DNA from: Fibrobacter sp.
GTDB lineage: Bacteria; Fibrobacterota; Fibrobacteria; Fibrobacterales; Fibrobacteraceae
DNA length: 55,377 nucleotides
Reading direction: 5' to 3'
Assembly (NCBI GenBank): GCA_024398935.1
Contig: JAKSIH010000015.1
Coordinates: 1 to 55,377, forward strand
Position 1 is the first letter of the stretch, and each line of letters begins with the position of its first letter. Under the pieces are notes generated by a model. The model was not told the origin of the DNA and made no database searches. It was given only the letters and a program-made list of their open reading frames with translations. Shown piece by piece: positions 15,547 to 23,800 of this stretch. A program made the position numbers and the translations under genes.

Positions 15547-16662
15547 CTATTTTTGTTTCGCTTCCCGGACGGAGGCCTTTAGGCCGTTGAGGAAGGAATC
15601 CACATTTTCGGTTTCTTCGTTGTACTTCTTGTAACCGATGGCGGGATCAAGCTTATAAGGCTGGGTGCGATTGCGATTGAACTTGTCGAAGTTCATGTTC
15701 AGCTTTTCGAGGCAGTTGGAAATGTGCTCGTCGAATTGGGAGTCGAACATGATGATGAATTCATCGCCGGAATAGCGGAGAATGGAGCCCCAGCTACCAA
15801 CGGAATCCCGGAGAATTTCTGCGGCCTTGCAGAGAGCCTGGTCTCCAACGCCATGGCCCCATTTCTCGTTTATTTTTTCGAAGTCCCTAAGACTGATCAT
15901 GATTCCGCTGGCCTTCTTTCCTTTCTGGGAGTAAAGGAATAACACATAGTCCAGGAAAGATCTGTTGAAAAGGCCTGTAAGCTGGTCCCTGAAAACCTGC
16001 TCGTTCTGGAGACTGCTGAAGGCACCTGCAATGGCCACCGCAAAGCTTGCCGACATCAGCGAAATTCCGTAGTACAGGGACTGTACCACCGTCGCGACCA
16101 CAATGGGAATGATGTACATCCAGATCGGAAAAAATCGAATGGAACCGTCCCGTCTGTAGTTCCTGTAGTAGAGAATAAGGGAATTTACGATGATGGCGTA
16201 ATTAAAGGCGAGGTAGATCCAGTAGCCGAACATGCGGGAATAGGTGTTGTGCTCGCTAACGTTGAAAATGAATGGCTGGACCAGGTTGACCAGGAGCATT
16301 CCTAACAGGACCACCTTCATGAAACGCATTCCCCATTTCTGGGAACTTGTCAACTCGATGCCGAAATGTTCCTTGAGGAAGATAAACCAGCTGTAGGCGC
16401 AAAGGAAGTTGGAGGCAAAGAGCCAGGTGTTGGCGAAGTAGACCAGTTCCCTGGCGTTCGGGCCGTCATTTCCGTCAACGGCAAAGGCGATGACATCGGA
16501 AAGGCAGCAGGAAAAACAGGTGCCCAGCATGGCGATGAGTACCTTGCTTTCCTTTGTCTTGAGTCTGAGTCGCCAAATGTTTCCTACAATCATGACGACT
16601 ACCAGGATCATGCCGATAAGGTCCGATCCCAGAGCCATTCTGATGTCAATACCCGATTCCAT
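15547..16662 (-). CDS. Membrane-bound diguanylate cyclase (GGDEF domain)
   Basis: A 371-residue protein. Six or seven hydrophobic segments occupy residues about 10-215, then a GGDEF domain begins at DQLTGLFNRSFLDYV (about 227). The active-site motif is SGDEF (residues 298-302), a Ser replacing the first Gly; such variants are often still active, so cyclase activity (two GTP to c-di-GMP) remains likely. The substrate-binding DFEKINEKWGHGVGD region is present. No I-site RxxD is obvious directly before the motif, so product inhibition may be absent. The N-terminal membrane part presumably senses a signal. Convergent with the TPR gene, 27 bp between stops. Confidence 0.88.
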   Translation of the reverse strand: MESGIDIRMALGSDLIGMILVVVMIVGNIWRLRLKTKESKVLIAMLGTCFSCCLSDVIAFAVDGNDGPNARELVYFANTWLFASNFLCAYSWFIFLKEHFGIELTSSQKWGMRFMKVVLLGMLLVNLVQPFIFNVSEHNTYSRMFGYWIYLAFNYAIIVNSLILYYRNYRRDGSIRFFPIWMYIIPIVVATVVQSLYYGISLMSASFAVAIAGAFSSLQNEQVFRDQLTGLFNRSFLDYVLFLYSQKGKKASGIMISLRDFEKINEKWGHGVGDQALCKAAEILRDSVGSWGSILRYSGDEFIIMFDSQFDEHISNCLEKLNMNFDKFNRNRTQPYKLDPAIGYKKYNEETENVDSFLNGLKASVREAKQK

Positions 16663-16794
16663 AAAACACTCCTTATCCCACAGCTTTCATAAACTATATA
16701 AAAGTTTCAAATTAGGCGAGTTTGGTCGGTAATTTTTTTATTCCGGGGGAAAGGAATTTATATTTAGGGGCATAAAGTAAATCAAAGGATTTCT

Positions 16795-18135
16795 ATGTCT
16801 AAACTCATGCGTTCTATTTCGGGTATTCGCGGCATTGTAGGCGATACCCTGACCCCTCAGGTTTTGCAGTCCCATGTTCGCGCCTTTTTGGAAATCACCA
16901 AGGCAAAGAAAGTTGTGATTGGTCGCGATAGCCGCCCCACTGGTGACGCCATCGTCCAGTATGTAGCTGGCATTTGCCGCCTCTCCGGCGTAGACGTTGT
17001 TGATGTCGGCCTTAGCACCACGCCTTCTGTAGAAATTCTCACTACCGAAAATAAGGCTGACGCTGGCATTATCATTACTGCAAGCCATAACCCGCTGGAA
17101 TGGAATGCCTTGAAGTTCCTGAACAACAAGGGCCTTTTCCTGGGTCCCGATGACGTGAAGAAACTTTTTGAACTGGCTGACGCCAACCAGTTCAGCTATC
17201 CTGATTATCGCACCATGGGCAAGTACGAAGTGGCTCCCGATGCAGATGGCGTTCATATCGATGGCACTCTCAAGATTCCGTTTGTTGACGTGGAAGCTAT
17301 TAAGGCAAAGAAGTTCAAGGTTGCTGTAGACGCCGTGAACGGTGCCGGTTCCTACATTGTGCCTCGCCTTTTGGAGCAGCTGGGTTGCGAAGTGGTTCGT
17401 GTTCACTGCGAACCCGATGGTACATTCCCCCGCGGTGCAGAACCTCTGCCGGAAAACCTGGGCGACCTTCGTGAAGCCGTAAAGGCAAACGGTTGCGCAG
17501 TTGGCTTTGCTGTTGATCCGGATGCAGACCGCTGCGCCCTGGTAGATGGCCTCGGCCGTAGCATCGGCGAAGAATATACTCTGGCCATTGCAACCGAGGA
17601 AGTCCTTTCCCAGAAGAAGGGTTCCGTTTGCGTGAACCTCTCCACCAGCCGCATGAACGAAGATGTGGCAACCAAGTACGGTTGCGAATTCAGTCGCGCC
17701 AAGGTGGGTGAAATTAACGTAAGCCTTCAGATGATTGAAAACGGCTGCGTCATCGGCGGTGAAGGTAACGGCGGCGTGATCCTGCCGGCTCTCCACTACG
17801 GTCGCGATTCCCTGGTAGCGGCAGCCCTCGTCCTTAGCTGGATGGCTCATCACGATGGCGGCCCCGAAAAGTTTGTTGCCGAAAATCCCGCCTATGCTAT
17901 GCCCAAGAAGAAGTTTGAACTGGGCGACAAGAAGGTGGCAGACATTCTCCCCAAGGTGAAGGAAATCTTTGCCGGCTGGAAGATGGATGAACGTGACGGC
18001 CTGTGGCTTGGCTCCGAAAAGTCCTGGGTCCATGTCCGCGCAAGCAACACCGAACCCGTGATTCGCGTAATCGCAGAAGCTCCTACTGCAGAAGAGGCCG
18101 AAGCCCTCTGCTTCAAGGTGGAAAAACTTATTTAG
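16795..18135 (+). CDS. Phosphohexomutase (phosphoglucosamine/phosphomannomutase family)
   Basis: A 446-residue alpha-D-phosphohexomutase that moves phosphate between C1 and C6 of a hexose or hexosamine phosphate. All four site motifs are visible: the phosphoserine loop TASHNP with Ser97, the metal loop DPDADR (about 240), the sugar loop GEGNGG (about 321) and the phosphate loop RASNTEP near residue 415. The start SISGIRGIVGD is typical of GlmM/ManB-like enzymes. Which sugar it uses cannot be settled; glucosamine-phosphate for cell-wall precursors is the most probable role. A TATATT -10-like box lies about 40 bp before the ATG, and AAAGGA precedes the start. Confidence 0.92.
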   Translation: MSKLMRSISGIRGIVGDTLTPQVLQSHVRAFLEITKAKKVVIGRDSRPTGDAIVQYVAGICRLSGVDVVDVGLSTTPSVEILTTENKADAGIIITASHNPLEWNALKFLNNKGLFLGPDDVKKLFELADANQFSYPDYRTMGKYEVAPDADGVHIDGTLKIPFVDVEAIKAKKFKVAVDAVNGAGSYIVPRLLEQLGCEVVRVHCEPDGTFPRGAEPLPENLGDLREAVKANGCAVGFAVDPDADRCALVDGLGRSIGEEYTLAIATEEVLSQKKGSVCVNLSTSRMNEDVATKYGCEFSRAKVGEINVSLQMIENGCVIGGEGNGGVILPALHYGRDSLVAAALVLSWMAHHDGGPEKFVAENPAYAMPKKKFELGDKKVADILPKVKEIFAGWKMDERDGLWLGSEKSWVHVRASNTEPVIRVIAEAPTAEEAEALCFKVEKLI

Positions 18136-18156
18136 ACCGCTTTGCCATTTTTTGAA

Positions 18157-18190
18157 AAGACCTAGAGCTTGCTCTAGGTCTTATATTTTA
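18157..18190 (+). terminator. Intrinsic terminator after the phosphohexomutase gene
   Basis: A perfect 12-bp stem AAGACCTAGAGC / GCTCTAGGTCTT with a two-base loop, then ATATTTTA. It lies 21 bp after the stop. The hydrolase start follows at 18197, and TATATTTTA may double as its -10 box. Confidence 0.85.
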
Positions 18191-18196
18191 TACACA

Positions 18197-19315
18197 ATGA
18201 AGCTGTTCAAGAAAAAGAGATATATGGTTGTTGCGATAATCCTTTCCATTCTATTCCTGCTGGGCGATGCCGGCGTACTGTTCCTCAGCCAGAAAAGTTT
18301 TGGCCGCCTTCCTCAGGGGGAGCGCCTTGCCCGAATCCGGCAATCTCCCAACTACAACGGAAAGGAATTTGTGAACCTGGATTCCACTGTCACCATGGCA
18401 GGTCAGAGAAGCAAGTTCCAGATCTGGAAGGAATTTCTCTTTGGGGATGGCAGCGACGTGGTGAAGGTGCCCGACTCCATGACGGTCATCCGCACGGATT
18501 TGAAGGCCTTGCCCGATGACAGGGATTGGCTTGTGTGGTTTGGCCACTCCAGCTACCTCATGAACCTTTCCGGCAAGAAGGTGCTGGTGGACCCCATTCT
18601 CTATTCCGGCTCGCCTGTAGATTTTGCGAACAAGATGTTTCCAGGAACCGATGTCTATAAGCCCAAGGATTTTCCGGATATCGACTACCTTGTCATCAGT
18701 CACGATCATTGGGACCATCTGGATTATGAGGCCGTTACGGAATTGGAACCCCGGGTAGGGAAGGTTATCCTTGGCCTTGGCGTGGGCGAACACTTTGAAT
18801 ACTGGGATTATCCCAAGGAAAAACTGGTGGAGTTGGACTGGTGGGAAAGTTCTGTTCTTGATTCAGCGCGGGAGGACTCCGCTGGAACACGGATGACATT
18901 CGAGGTGGTTTCAACGCCTGCCCGCCATTTCTCCGGTCGGGATCTCCACCAGAATAAGACCCTCTGGTCTTCCTACATTCTAAAAACGCCCAAGCGCACC
19001 ATCTGGATAGGCGGTGACACGGGCTACGGTTCACACATTGCAAAAATCGGGGCGAAGTTCAAGGATATTGACCTCGCCATCCTGGAAAACGGGCAGTACA
19101 GTCAGGACTGGGCGTTCATCCACACCATGCCGGAATACCTGGGCAAGGAAATGCAGGAACTGGACGCCAACCGTTATTTGACCGTTCATCATTCCCGCTT
19201 CTGCCTTTCTAAACATGATTACCGGGAACCGCTAGAAAATGCAAAACGGGCTGCCGCAGAATCCGGCAAACCCGTCTTGATGCCCCAGATGGGCGAAGTT
19301 CTCTATCTGGATTAG
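18197..19315 (+). CDS. Metallo-beta-lactamase-fold hydrolase (UlaG/NAPE-PLD-like)
   Basis: A 372-residue enzyme with one N-terminal membrane segment (about residues 10-28) and an MBL-fold domain. Motifs: WFGHSSYLMNLSGKKVLVDP (strand lead-in), the metal motif SHDHWDHLD at residues 168-176, ARHFSGRD, then WIGGDTGYG and TVHHSRF. The wording YxxxSPxxF and the W-rich entrance resemble the N-acyl-phosphatidylethanolamine phospholipase D/UlaG branch, so a membrane-lipid or phosphodiester substrate is possible. I moved the start to the ATG at 18197 because the longer frame would begin inside the preceding terminator. Its stop overlaps the stop of the convergent esterase gene by 4 bp. Confidence 0.88.
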   Translation: MKLFKKKRYMVVAIILSILFLLGDAGVLFLSQKSFGRLPQGERLARIRQSPNYNGKEFVNLDSTVTMAGQRSKFQIWKEFLFGDGSDVVKVPDSMTVIRTDLKALPDDRDWLVWFGHSSYLMNLSGKKVLVDPILYSGSPVDFANKMFPGTDVYKPKDFPDIDYLVISHDHWDHLDYEAVTELEPRVGKVILGLGVGEHFEYWDYPKEKLVELDWWESSVLDSAREDSAGTRMTFEVVSTPARHFSGRDLHQNKTLWSSYILKTPKRTIWIGGDTGYGSHIAKIGAKFKDIDLAILENGQYSQDWAFIHTMPEYLGKEMQELDANRYLTVHHSRFCLSKHDYREPLENAKRAAAESGKPVLMPQMGEVLYLD

Positions 19316-20865
19316 AATTGTTCCAGGAACTTGTGGACGTCTTCGGGAACCCAGGTATTGCTCCAGCCACCGTAGTCGTTGGCAGTCCACTGGTGGCCAC
19401 CCTTCCAGGTACAAACGCGTACAGGATGGTTGGGATCCACCTTCTGGAAGTCGTAGCAGACATGGGGTTCGCCGTTGTTGCCGGAATGTTTCTTCATGAC
19501 ATTCACTTCGTCGCTCACGTCAGTTCCGCCGGGACCGTTATTCTTTAGAATACGGGTGATGGAGCTATTCAGGCGCTTGTAATCGCAAAGGCCGTCGTCA
19601 GTACCGTGAACATCCATCCAGGCGATGGGCTTGCCCTTGTTGGTAGGAATGTAGATGTTCCAGTCGGCCACGGCGTAGGTTACTGCGGCACGGACGCGAT
19701 GCTGGAAGGCCTGTGCCAGGGAGTTGGTGAACATGGAGCCGAAGCTAAAGCCGGTAACGAACACGCGGGAAGTGTCGATACAGTAGTTCTCTTCCATGGT
19801 GGTCAGCAGCTTGTCAAAGAACTGATGGTCCTTATCGTCGCCGCCGCGCCAGGGCATGCCATCGGTATCGCCGCGGGGAGCCACAAAGATGTAGTTGCCT
19901 TCGGTGTCAAGCTTCTGCTGGCCATAGTAGGGAGACGGATGGTCCTGATCCGGAGTGTGGTGGACAAAGTCTTCTGCATTGCTGCCCATGCAGTGCATGG
20001 CGAAAAGAAGCTTGTGGGGCTTGGTGTTGTCGTAGTTCTTGGGAAGTGTAATGAAGTATTCGCGGTTCAGACCTGCAACGCTCATTTCGAAACGGTCGCC
20101 ATTTTCTACGCTCTTGGTCTTTACGAGAGAAGAGTTCTTGCCGCAACCTCTAGAAGGTGCGGGGGCGTTACCCTTGACATAATCATAGACCCCGTTGATG
20201 ACAACCACTGGCGCAGTCTTGGTAAGCTTCAGGTTCAGGGTGGTGTCCAGGCTGGACAGGGGAACGCTCAATGTGTCGTAACCGTCGGCAATCACCTGCA
20301 GGGATTCGCCAGCTGCTGCGGCCTTGAGTGCGGCCTTCGCCTTTTCCTGGTAGGCGATGGAGCCGCTGTAGTTGCCGGCTGCAGTAAACCTGAAGGTCTG
20401 CTGGGCTGAACCCATCTGGACACGGGCGAGGTAGGTTCCCTGCGCGTCAATGCTTGCGCCCAGGTCAAATACGCCGGACCCCTGCATCTTGCGGCTTGCA
20501 ATCTGGTTTCCCATCAGGTCGAAAACCTTGACGGTCACAGGAGCGGAACCGCCCTGGGAGAAACTGAGAATGCCGTGATCCAGGTTGAAGAAGCCAACCC
20601 CGGCATGAGCGCCGCGGATTGCGTCGATACTCGGCTGTGAAGCTGTATCTACGGGCTCCACGACGGGTTCGGCTTCGTAAATCACGAACTTGCCGGAAGC
20701 GTCCGTAGTGGTGGATTTGCCTTCTTTCAAGAGGGCGACGGAGGCACCGCTAACGGCCTTTCCGTCGGAATCGTTTACAGTACCCTCCACCGTATAGGCG
20801 GCTGCAGTACCGAAAAGTGCAGACAGCATGACTGCCGGCAGAATAGCAGAAAATCTGCGAGACAT
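19312..20865 (-). CDS. Secreted CE1-type esterase with an internal sorting-like domain
   Basis: A 517-residue secreted esterase. Signal peptide 1-23, then a carboxypeptidase-regulatory-like beta domain (YTVEGTVNDSDGKAVSGASV, about 24-68), then a domain resembling a type IX sorting tail (VTVKVFDLMGNQIASRKMQG ... GTYLARVQMG, about 90-160) placed inside the protein rather than at its end. The C-terminal half is an alpha/beta hydrolase of the PHB-depolymerase/feruloyl-esterase type with nucleophile motif GFSFGS (about residue 374), acid in HGTDD and His in KGGHQW. A likely role is removing ferulate or acetate from xylan. The start at 20865 has an AAGGAG ribosome site 7 bp upstream. Confidence 0.9.
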   Translation of the reverse strand: MSRRFSAILPAVMLSALFGTAAAYTVEGTVNDSDGKAVSGASVALLKEGKSTTTDASGKFVIYEAEPVVEPVDTASQPSIDAIRGAHAGVGFFNLDHGILSFSQGGSAPVTVKVFDLMGNQIASRKMQGSGVFDLGASIDAQGTYLARVQMGSAQQTFRFTAAGNYSGSIAYQEKAKAALKAAAAGESLQVIADGYDTLSVPLSSLDTTLNLKLTKTAPVVVINGVYDYVKGNAPAPSRGCGKNSSLVKTKSVENGDRFEMSVAGLNREYFITLPKNYDNTKPHKLLFAMHCMGSNAEDFVHHTPDQDHPSPYYGQQKLDTEGNYIFVAPRGDTDGMPWRGGDDKDHQFFDKLLTTMEENYCIDTSRVFVTGFSFGSMFTNSLAQAFQHRVRAAVTYAVADWNIYIPTNKGKPIAWMDVHGTDDGLCDYKRLNSSITRILKNNGPGGTDVSDEVNVMKKHSGNNGEPHVCYDFQKVDPNHPVRVCTWKGGHQWTANDYGGWSNTWVPEDVHKFLEQF

Positions 20866-21041
20866 ATTTACTCCTTTTACCCAAATCCAAAAAACACTCA
20901 AAGGTAAATTAACTACAAAATCAGTTTCCTTCAACTGTGCAACTTAAATTCCGTTGTAATCTGTTGTAATTCCTGTGCAACGAAGGAAAATTTTTGTTTA
21001 CAAGAGCTCTTTCTGCTTTCGGGATTTGCGGAAAAATGCAG

Positions 21042-21071
21042 AAAAGGGTTCCTCTTGAGAGGAACCCTTTT
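21042..21071 (-). terminator. Strong bidirectional terminator after hsp20
   Basis: A perfect 14-bp stem AAAAGGGTTCCTCT / AGAGGAACCCTTTT with a two-base loop. It lies about 60 bp after the hsp20 stop. The rest of 20866-21128 holds the esterase leader and nothing else that I recognise. Confidence 0.88.
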
Positions 21072-21128
21072 GGTGTATTCAAGGAGTACGTATGTTGGAG
21101 TATCAATGTGGGCGAAAACTTCCGGCGG

Positions 21129-21548
21129 TTACACCACGTTCAGTTTACGGGCGGCAGCCTGCTGCTTTTTCACAAGGCCGAATGCGAGAATTCCGTTTTC
21201 CAGGGTCACCTGGATGTTTTCGGTGTCGATGTCATCGGCCAGGCGGAAACTGCGCTCGTAATTCATCTTGCTTTCCTTGCGTTCGCGGGTTGCCTTCACC
21301 GTCAGGATATTCTTTTCGATCTGGATATCCAGATTTTCCTTCCTGACGCCGGGCAGTTCCACTTCCAGGGTGAAACCGTTTTCCACCTCGTAGTAGTCCG
21401 CCTTGGGGCTGTAGGTGAATTCCCGCTTTACGCATTCAGCCTTTTCGGCGTTTTCATTCTTTTCGTTTGCGCCGTTCAGGTTGTTCAGGCTGTCGATCAG
21501 GTTCTGAAGACCATAGAAAGCGGTGGGGATTACGTTTGCGTTCATCAT
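21129..21548 (-). CDS. Small heat-shock protein (Hsp20/alpha-crystallin)
   Basis: A 139-residue holdase chaperone. After a variable Asn-rich N-terminal arm (about 1-40) comes the alpha-crystallin domain: PKADYYEVENGFTLEVELPG, then KENLDIQIEKNILTVKATRE, a YERSFRLADDID strand and NGILAFGLVKK with the conserved G-x-L (GIL) motif. It binds unfolding proteins and keeps them soluble for refolding. A GAGGT ribosome site lies 7 bp before the first ATG; the second ATG follows at once. Upstream, a near-perfect sigma-54 promoter (21621-21638) points to stress control by RpoN and an enhancer-binding activator. The gene is monocistronic, ending at the strong terminator at 21042. Confidence 0.94.
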   Translation of the reverse strand: MMNANVIPTAFYGLQNLIDSLNNLNGANEKNENAEKAECVKREFTYSPKADYYEVENGFTLEVELPGVRKENLDIQIEKNILTVKATRERKESKMNYERSFRLADDIDTENIQVTLENGILAFGLVKKQQAAARKLNVV

Positions 21549-21620
21549 AATTTTACCTCGTTGTTGAGCGGGCTCGGCGTTTACCGTTGGCCCATTGTTT
21601 CTTGTTTTACGCTCTCCCTA

Positions 21621-21638
21621 ATGCAAAGGCCATGCCAA
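21621..21638 (-). promoter_or_regulatory. Sigma-54 (RpoN) type -24/-12 promoter of hsp20
   Basis: On the minus strand the site reads TTGGCATGGCCTTTGCAT. It matches the -24/-12 pattern TGGCACG-N4-TTGCW with a single change (C to T) and the correct spacing of GG and GC. It lies 73-90 bp before the hsp20 ATG, leaving a leader of about 60 nt. Confidence 0.7.
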
Positions 21639-21798
21639 CTTTTTCCGAGTCCTGAATTTTGCGAAAAAATTTTGCTTTATGGCTTTTTTCCCATTGCAAA
21701 TGGAGAATCTCCGAAAACCAAAGTTCATTTACGAAACGCACTCTGTTTCAACCCTGCAACACTTTACGATTCACAATGAACAACCACCATAGCCATTT

Positions 21799-22258
21799 TA
21801 GGGGCTAGGGTCTAGGGGATAGGGTCCAGGGGATAGGGGTTAGGGCATCTAGATGTATATGCTTTTGATTTCGGGATGGATTCGTCTTTATTTTTTCCTC
21901 AGAGTATTCCCGATACCCCTAGTCTCTAATTTCTAGTTTCTAATCACTAACCACTAATCACTAACCACTAATCACTAACCACTCTTCATCCTTCATTTTT
22001 CACTCTTCACTAGTTCAGGGGTACGCTTCGCTTGAGGTATGAGGTCGGAGCTTCGCTCCTAGAGGCTTATTAGTGGCTAGAGACTAGGGCTGCGGGATGC
22101 AAGTGCTTGCGACTTCAAGGAGGCTACATCTTTATTTTACCCGCAGTGTATTCCCGATACCCCTAGTCTCTAATTTCTAATCTCTAATCACTAACCACTA
22201 ACCTCTCTTCATCCTTCATTTTTCATCTTTCATTCTTCATTCTTCATTGTTAATTGTT
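21799..22258 (-). repeat. Double R1 repeat cluster with R2, copies C1 and C2
   Basis: No gene was found between hsp20 and the MATE gene. Two inverted copies of the R1 composite lie here: CCCTAG-type units (21799-21846), core C1 (to 21917), TTAGTG-type heptamers (to about 21983), GAATGAA-type units, an R2 repeat (22013-22066) with palindrome GGAGCTTCGCTCC, core C2 (22086-22160), then the heptamer arrays again to 22258. In this orientation the core carries AAGGAGG (22119-22125). The remaining 22259-22323 is AT-rich leader. Confidence 0.8.
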
Positions 22259-22323
22259 CACCAAAACATTCCCTTGCTTTTTCTACATTATCAACCGTCA
22301 ATCATCCATTATCAATTAGTGTC

Positions 22324-23667
22324 ATGCCGCGCAATCTGTACGAAGGAAGTATCTTAAAGAATATCGGGATTTTTTCCATCCCGTTCCTGATTGCGAATTT
22401 CCTCCAGACCCTCTATGGCATGGCGGACCTGTTCATTATCGGGCAGTTTACGGATGCCGCTGGAATTACCGCTGTCGCTGTAGGTAGCCAGGTCATGCAC
22501 TTCGTAACCGTAATCCTCATCGGCCTTACCATGGGAACTACGGTTTTGATGGGGCAGGCTGTCGGTGCGAAGCGTCTGAAAAGTCTCAGTCGCATTCTGG
22601 GGAACACCATCGTAATCTTTACGGTGGTGGCGGTCCTTTTTACGGCGGTCCTTCTGGCGACAGCCCCGCAAATCGTATCCCTCCTTTCTACGCCTGCGGA
22701 AGCGGTAACGGGGACTATTCAGTATTTGATTATCTGTTTCCTGGGAGTGCCCCTTATTACCGCCTATAATGTCATTGCGGCGGCCTTCCGCGGGCTTGGG
22801 GATACCAAGAGTCCCATGTATTTCGTGACCATTTCCTGCGTCATTAACATTGCCCTGGATTTCCTGTTTGTGGGTCCCCTCCAGATGGGGCCTGCGGGTG
22901 CGGCGCTTGCGACGGTCGCCTCCCAGCTATTCTGTGTCGTCATTACCCTTGCCGCCATCAAGTGGGTAAAGCGGGTCCATTTCGGGGTGTCCATTTCCCG
23001 AAGGGATCTGCGTCCCAACAAACCTCTCCTCTGGTCCCTGCTGAAGATCGGTTTTCCCGTGGCCTGCCAGGAAGGCTTCATCCAGGTTTCCTTCCTGTTC
23101 ATTACCTTGATTGCTAATTCCCGCGGTCTGGAAATCGCCGCCGCCGTTGGCGTCGTGGAAAAGATTATCTGCTTTTTGTTCCTGGTGCCTTCCGCCATGC
23201 TTTCCTCGGTGTCTGCCATCAGCGCCCAGAACATCGGGGCGGGTCGCTTCGATCGTGCCCGCCAGACGCTTTATTGCGGTATGGGAATTGCGGCTGGTTT
23301 CGGTTTATTCTGTGGAATCCTGTTCCAGTTCGTCTCGGAACCTGTACTTGCGTTGTTTACCGGCGATGCCCAGGTCATTACCTACGGAACCCAGTATCTG
23401 CATGCCTATGTCTTTGACTGCATGGTGGCGGGAATTCATTTCTGCTTTAGCGGGTATTTCTGCGCCTGCGGACTTTCCATCGTCTCCTTCATCCACAATT
23501 CCATTTCGATTCTCGCCATGCGCGTTCCCGGGGCTTATCTGGCATCCATCTGGTATCCGGAAACTTTGTTCCCTATGGGCATTGCAACCCTAAGCGGTTC
23601 CTTCCTGTCGGTGGTGATCTGTGTCGTTGTCTATTTTGTGGTAGAACGCCGCCGAAAAATGGCCTAG
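22324..23667 (+). CDS. MATE-family multidrug/sodium antiporter
   Basis: A 447-residue inner-membrane exporter with about 12 hydrophobic segments in two homologous halves. The family pattern is clear: SIPFLIANFLQTLYGMADLF at the start of half one, AVGSQ and LIGLTMGTTVLMGQAVGA, then in half two KIGFPVACQEGFIQVSF and VSAISAQNIGAGR. MATE proteins expel cationic drugs or metabolites in exchange for sodium or protons. The substrate is unknown. The gene stands alone behind a large repeat cluster, with an ATG at 22324 and no strong ribosome site. Confidence 0.92.
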   Translation: MPRNLYEGSILKNIGIFSIPFLIANFLQTLYGMADLFIIGQFTDAAGITAVAVGSQVMHFVTVILIGLTMGTTVLMGQAVGAKRLKSLSRILGNTIVIFTVVAVLFTAVLLATAPQIVSLLSTPAEAVTGTIQYLIICFLGVPLITAYNVIAAAFRGLGDTKSPMYFVTISCVINIALDFLFVGPLQMGPAGAALATVASQLFCVVITLAAIKWVKRVHFGVSISRRDLRPNKPLLWSLLKIGFPVACQEGFIQVSFLFITLIANSRGLEIAAAVGVVEKIICFLFLVPSAMLSSVSAISAQNIGAGRFDRARQTLYCGMGIAAGFGLFCGILFQFVSEPVLALFTGDAQVITYGTQYLHAYVFDCMVAGIHFCFSGYFCACGLSIVSFIHNSISILAMRVPGAYLASIWYPETLFPMGIATLSGSFLSVVICVVVYFVVERRRKMA

Positions 23668-23800
23668 GATTACTTGAAGAGTATTCCAATTTGAACTATT
23701 GTAAAGGGCCGTTAAATCGGTAAAAAGAGACTTTGTAACCAATTCGCTCGATGTACGGCGCTTTTTTGAATATATATTTTGTCTATTCTACCCTAGTGCC

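Noticed and set aside
21799..22258. Possible CRISPR array in the repeat cluster
   Set aside because: The repeats are 7-mers with no unique spacers of even length, no 25-35 bp direct repeats and no cas genes.
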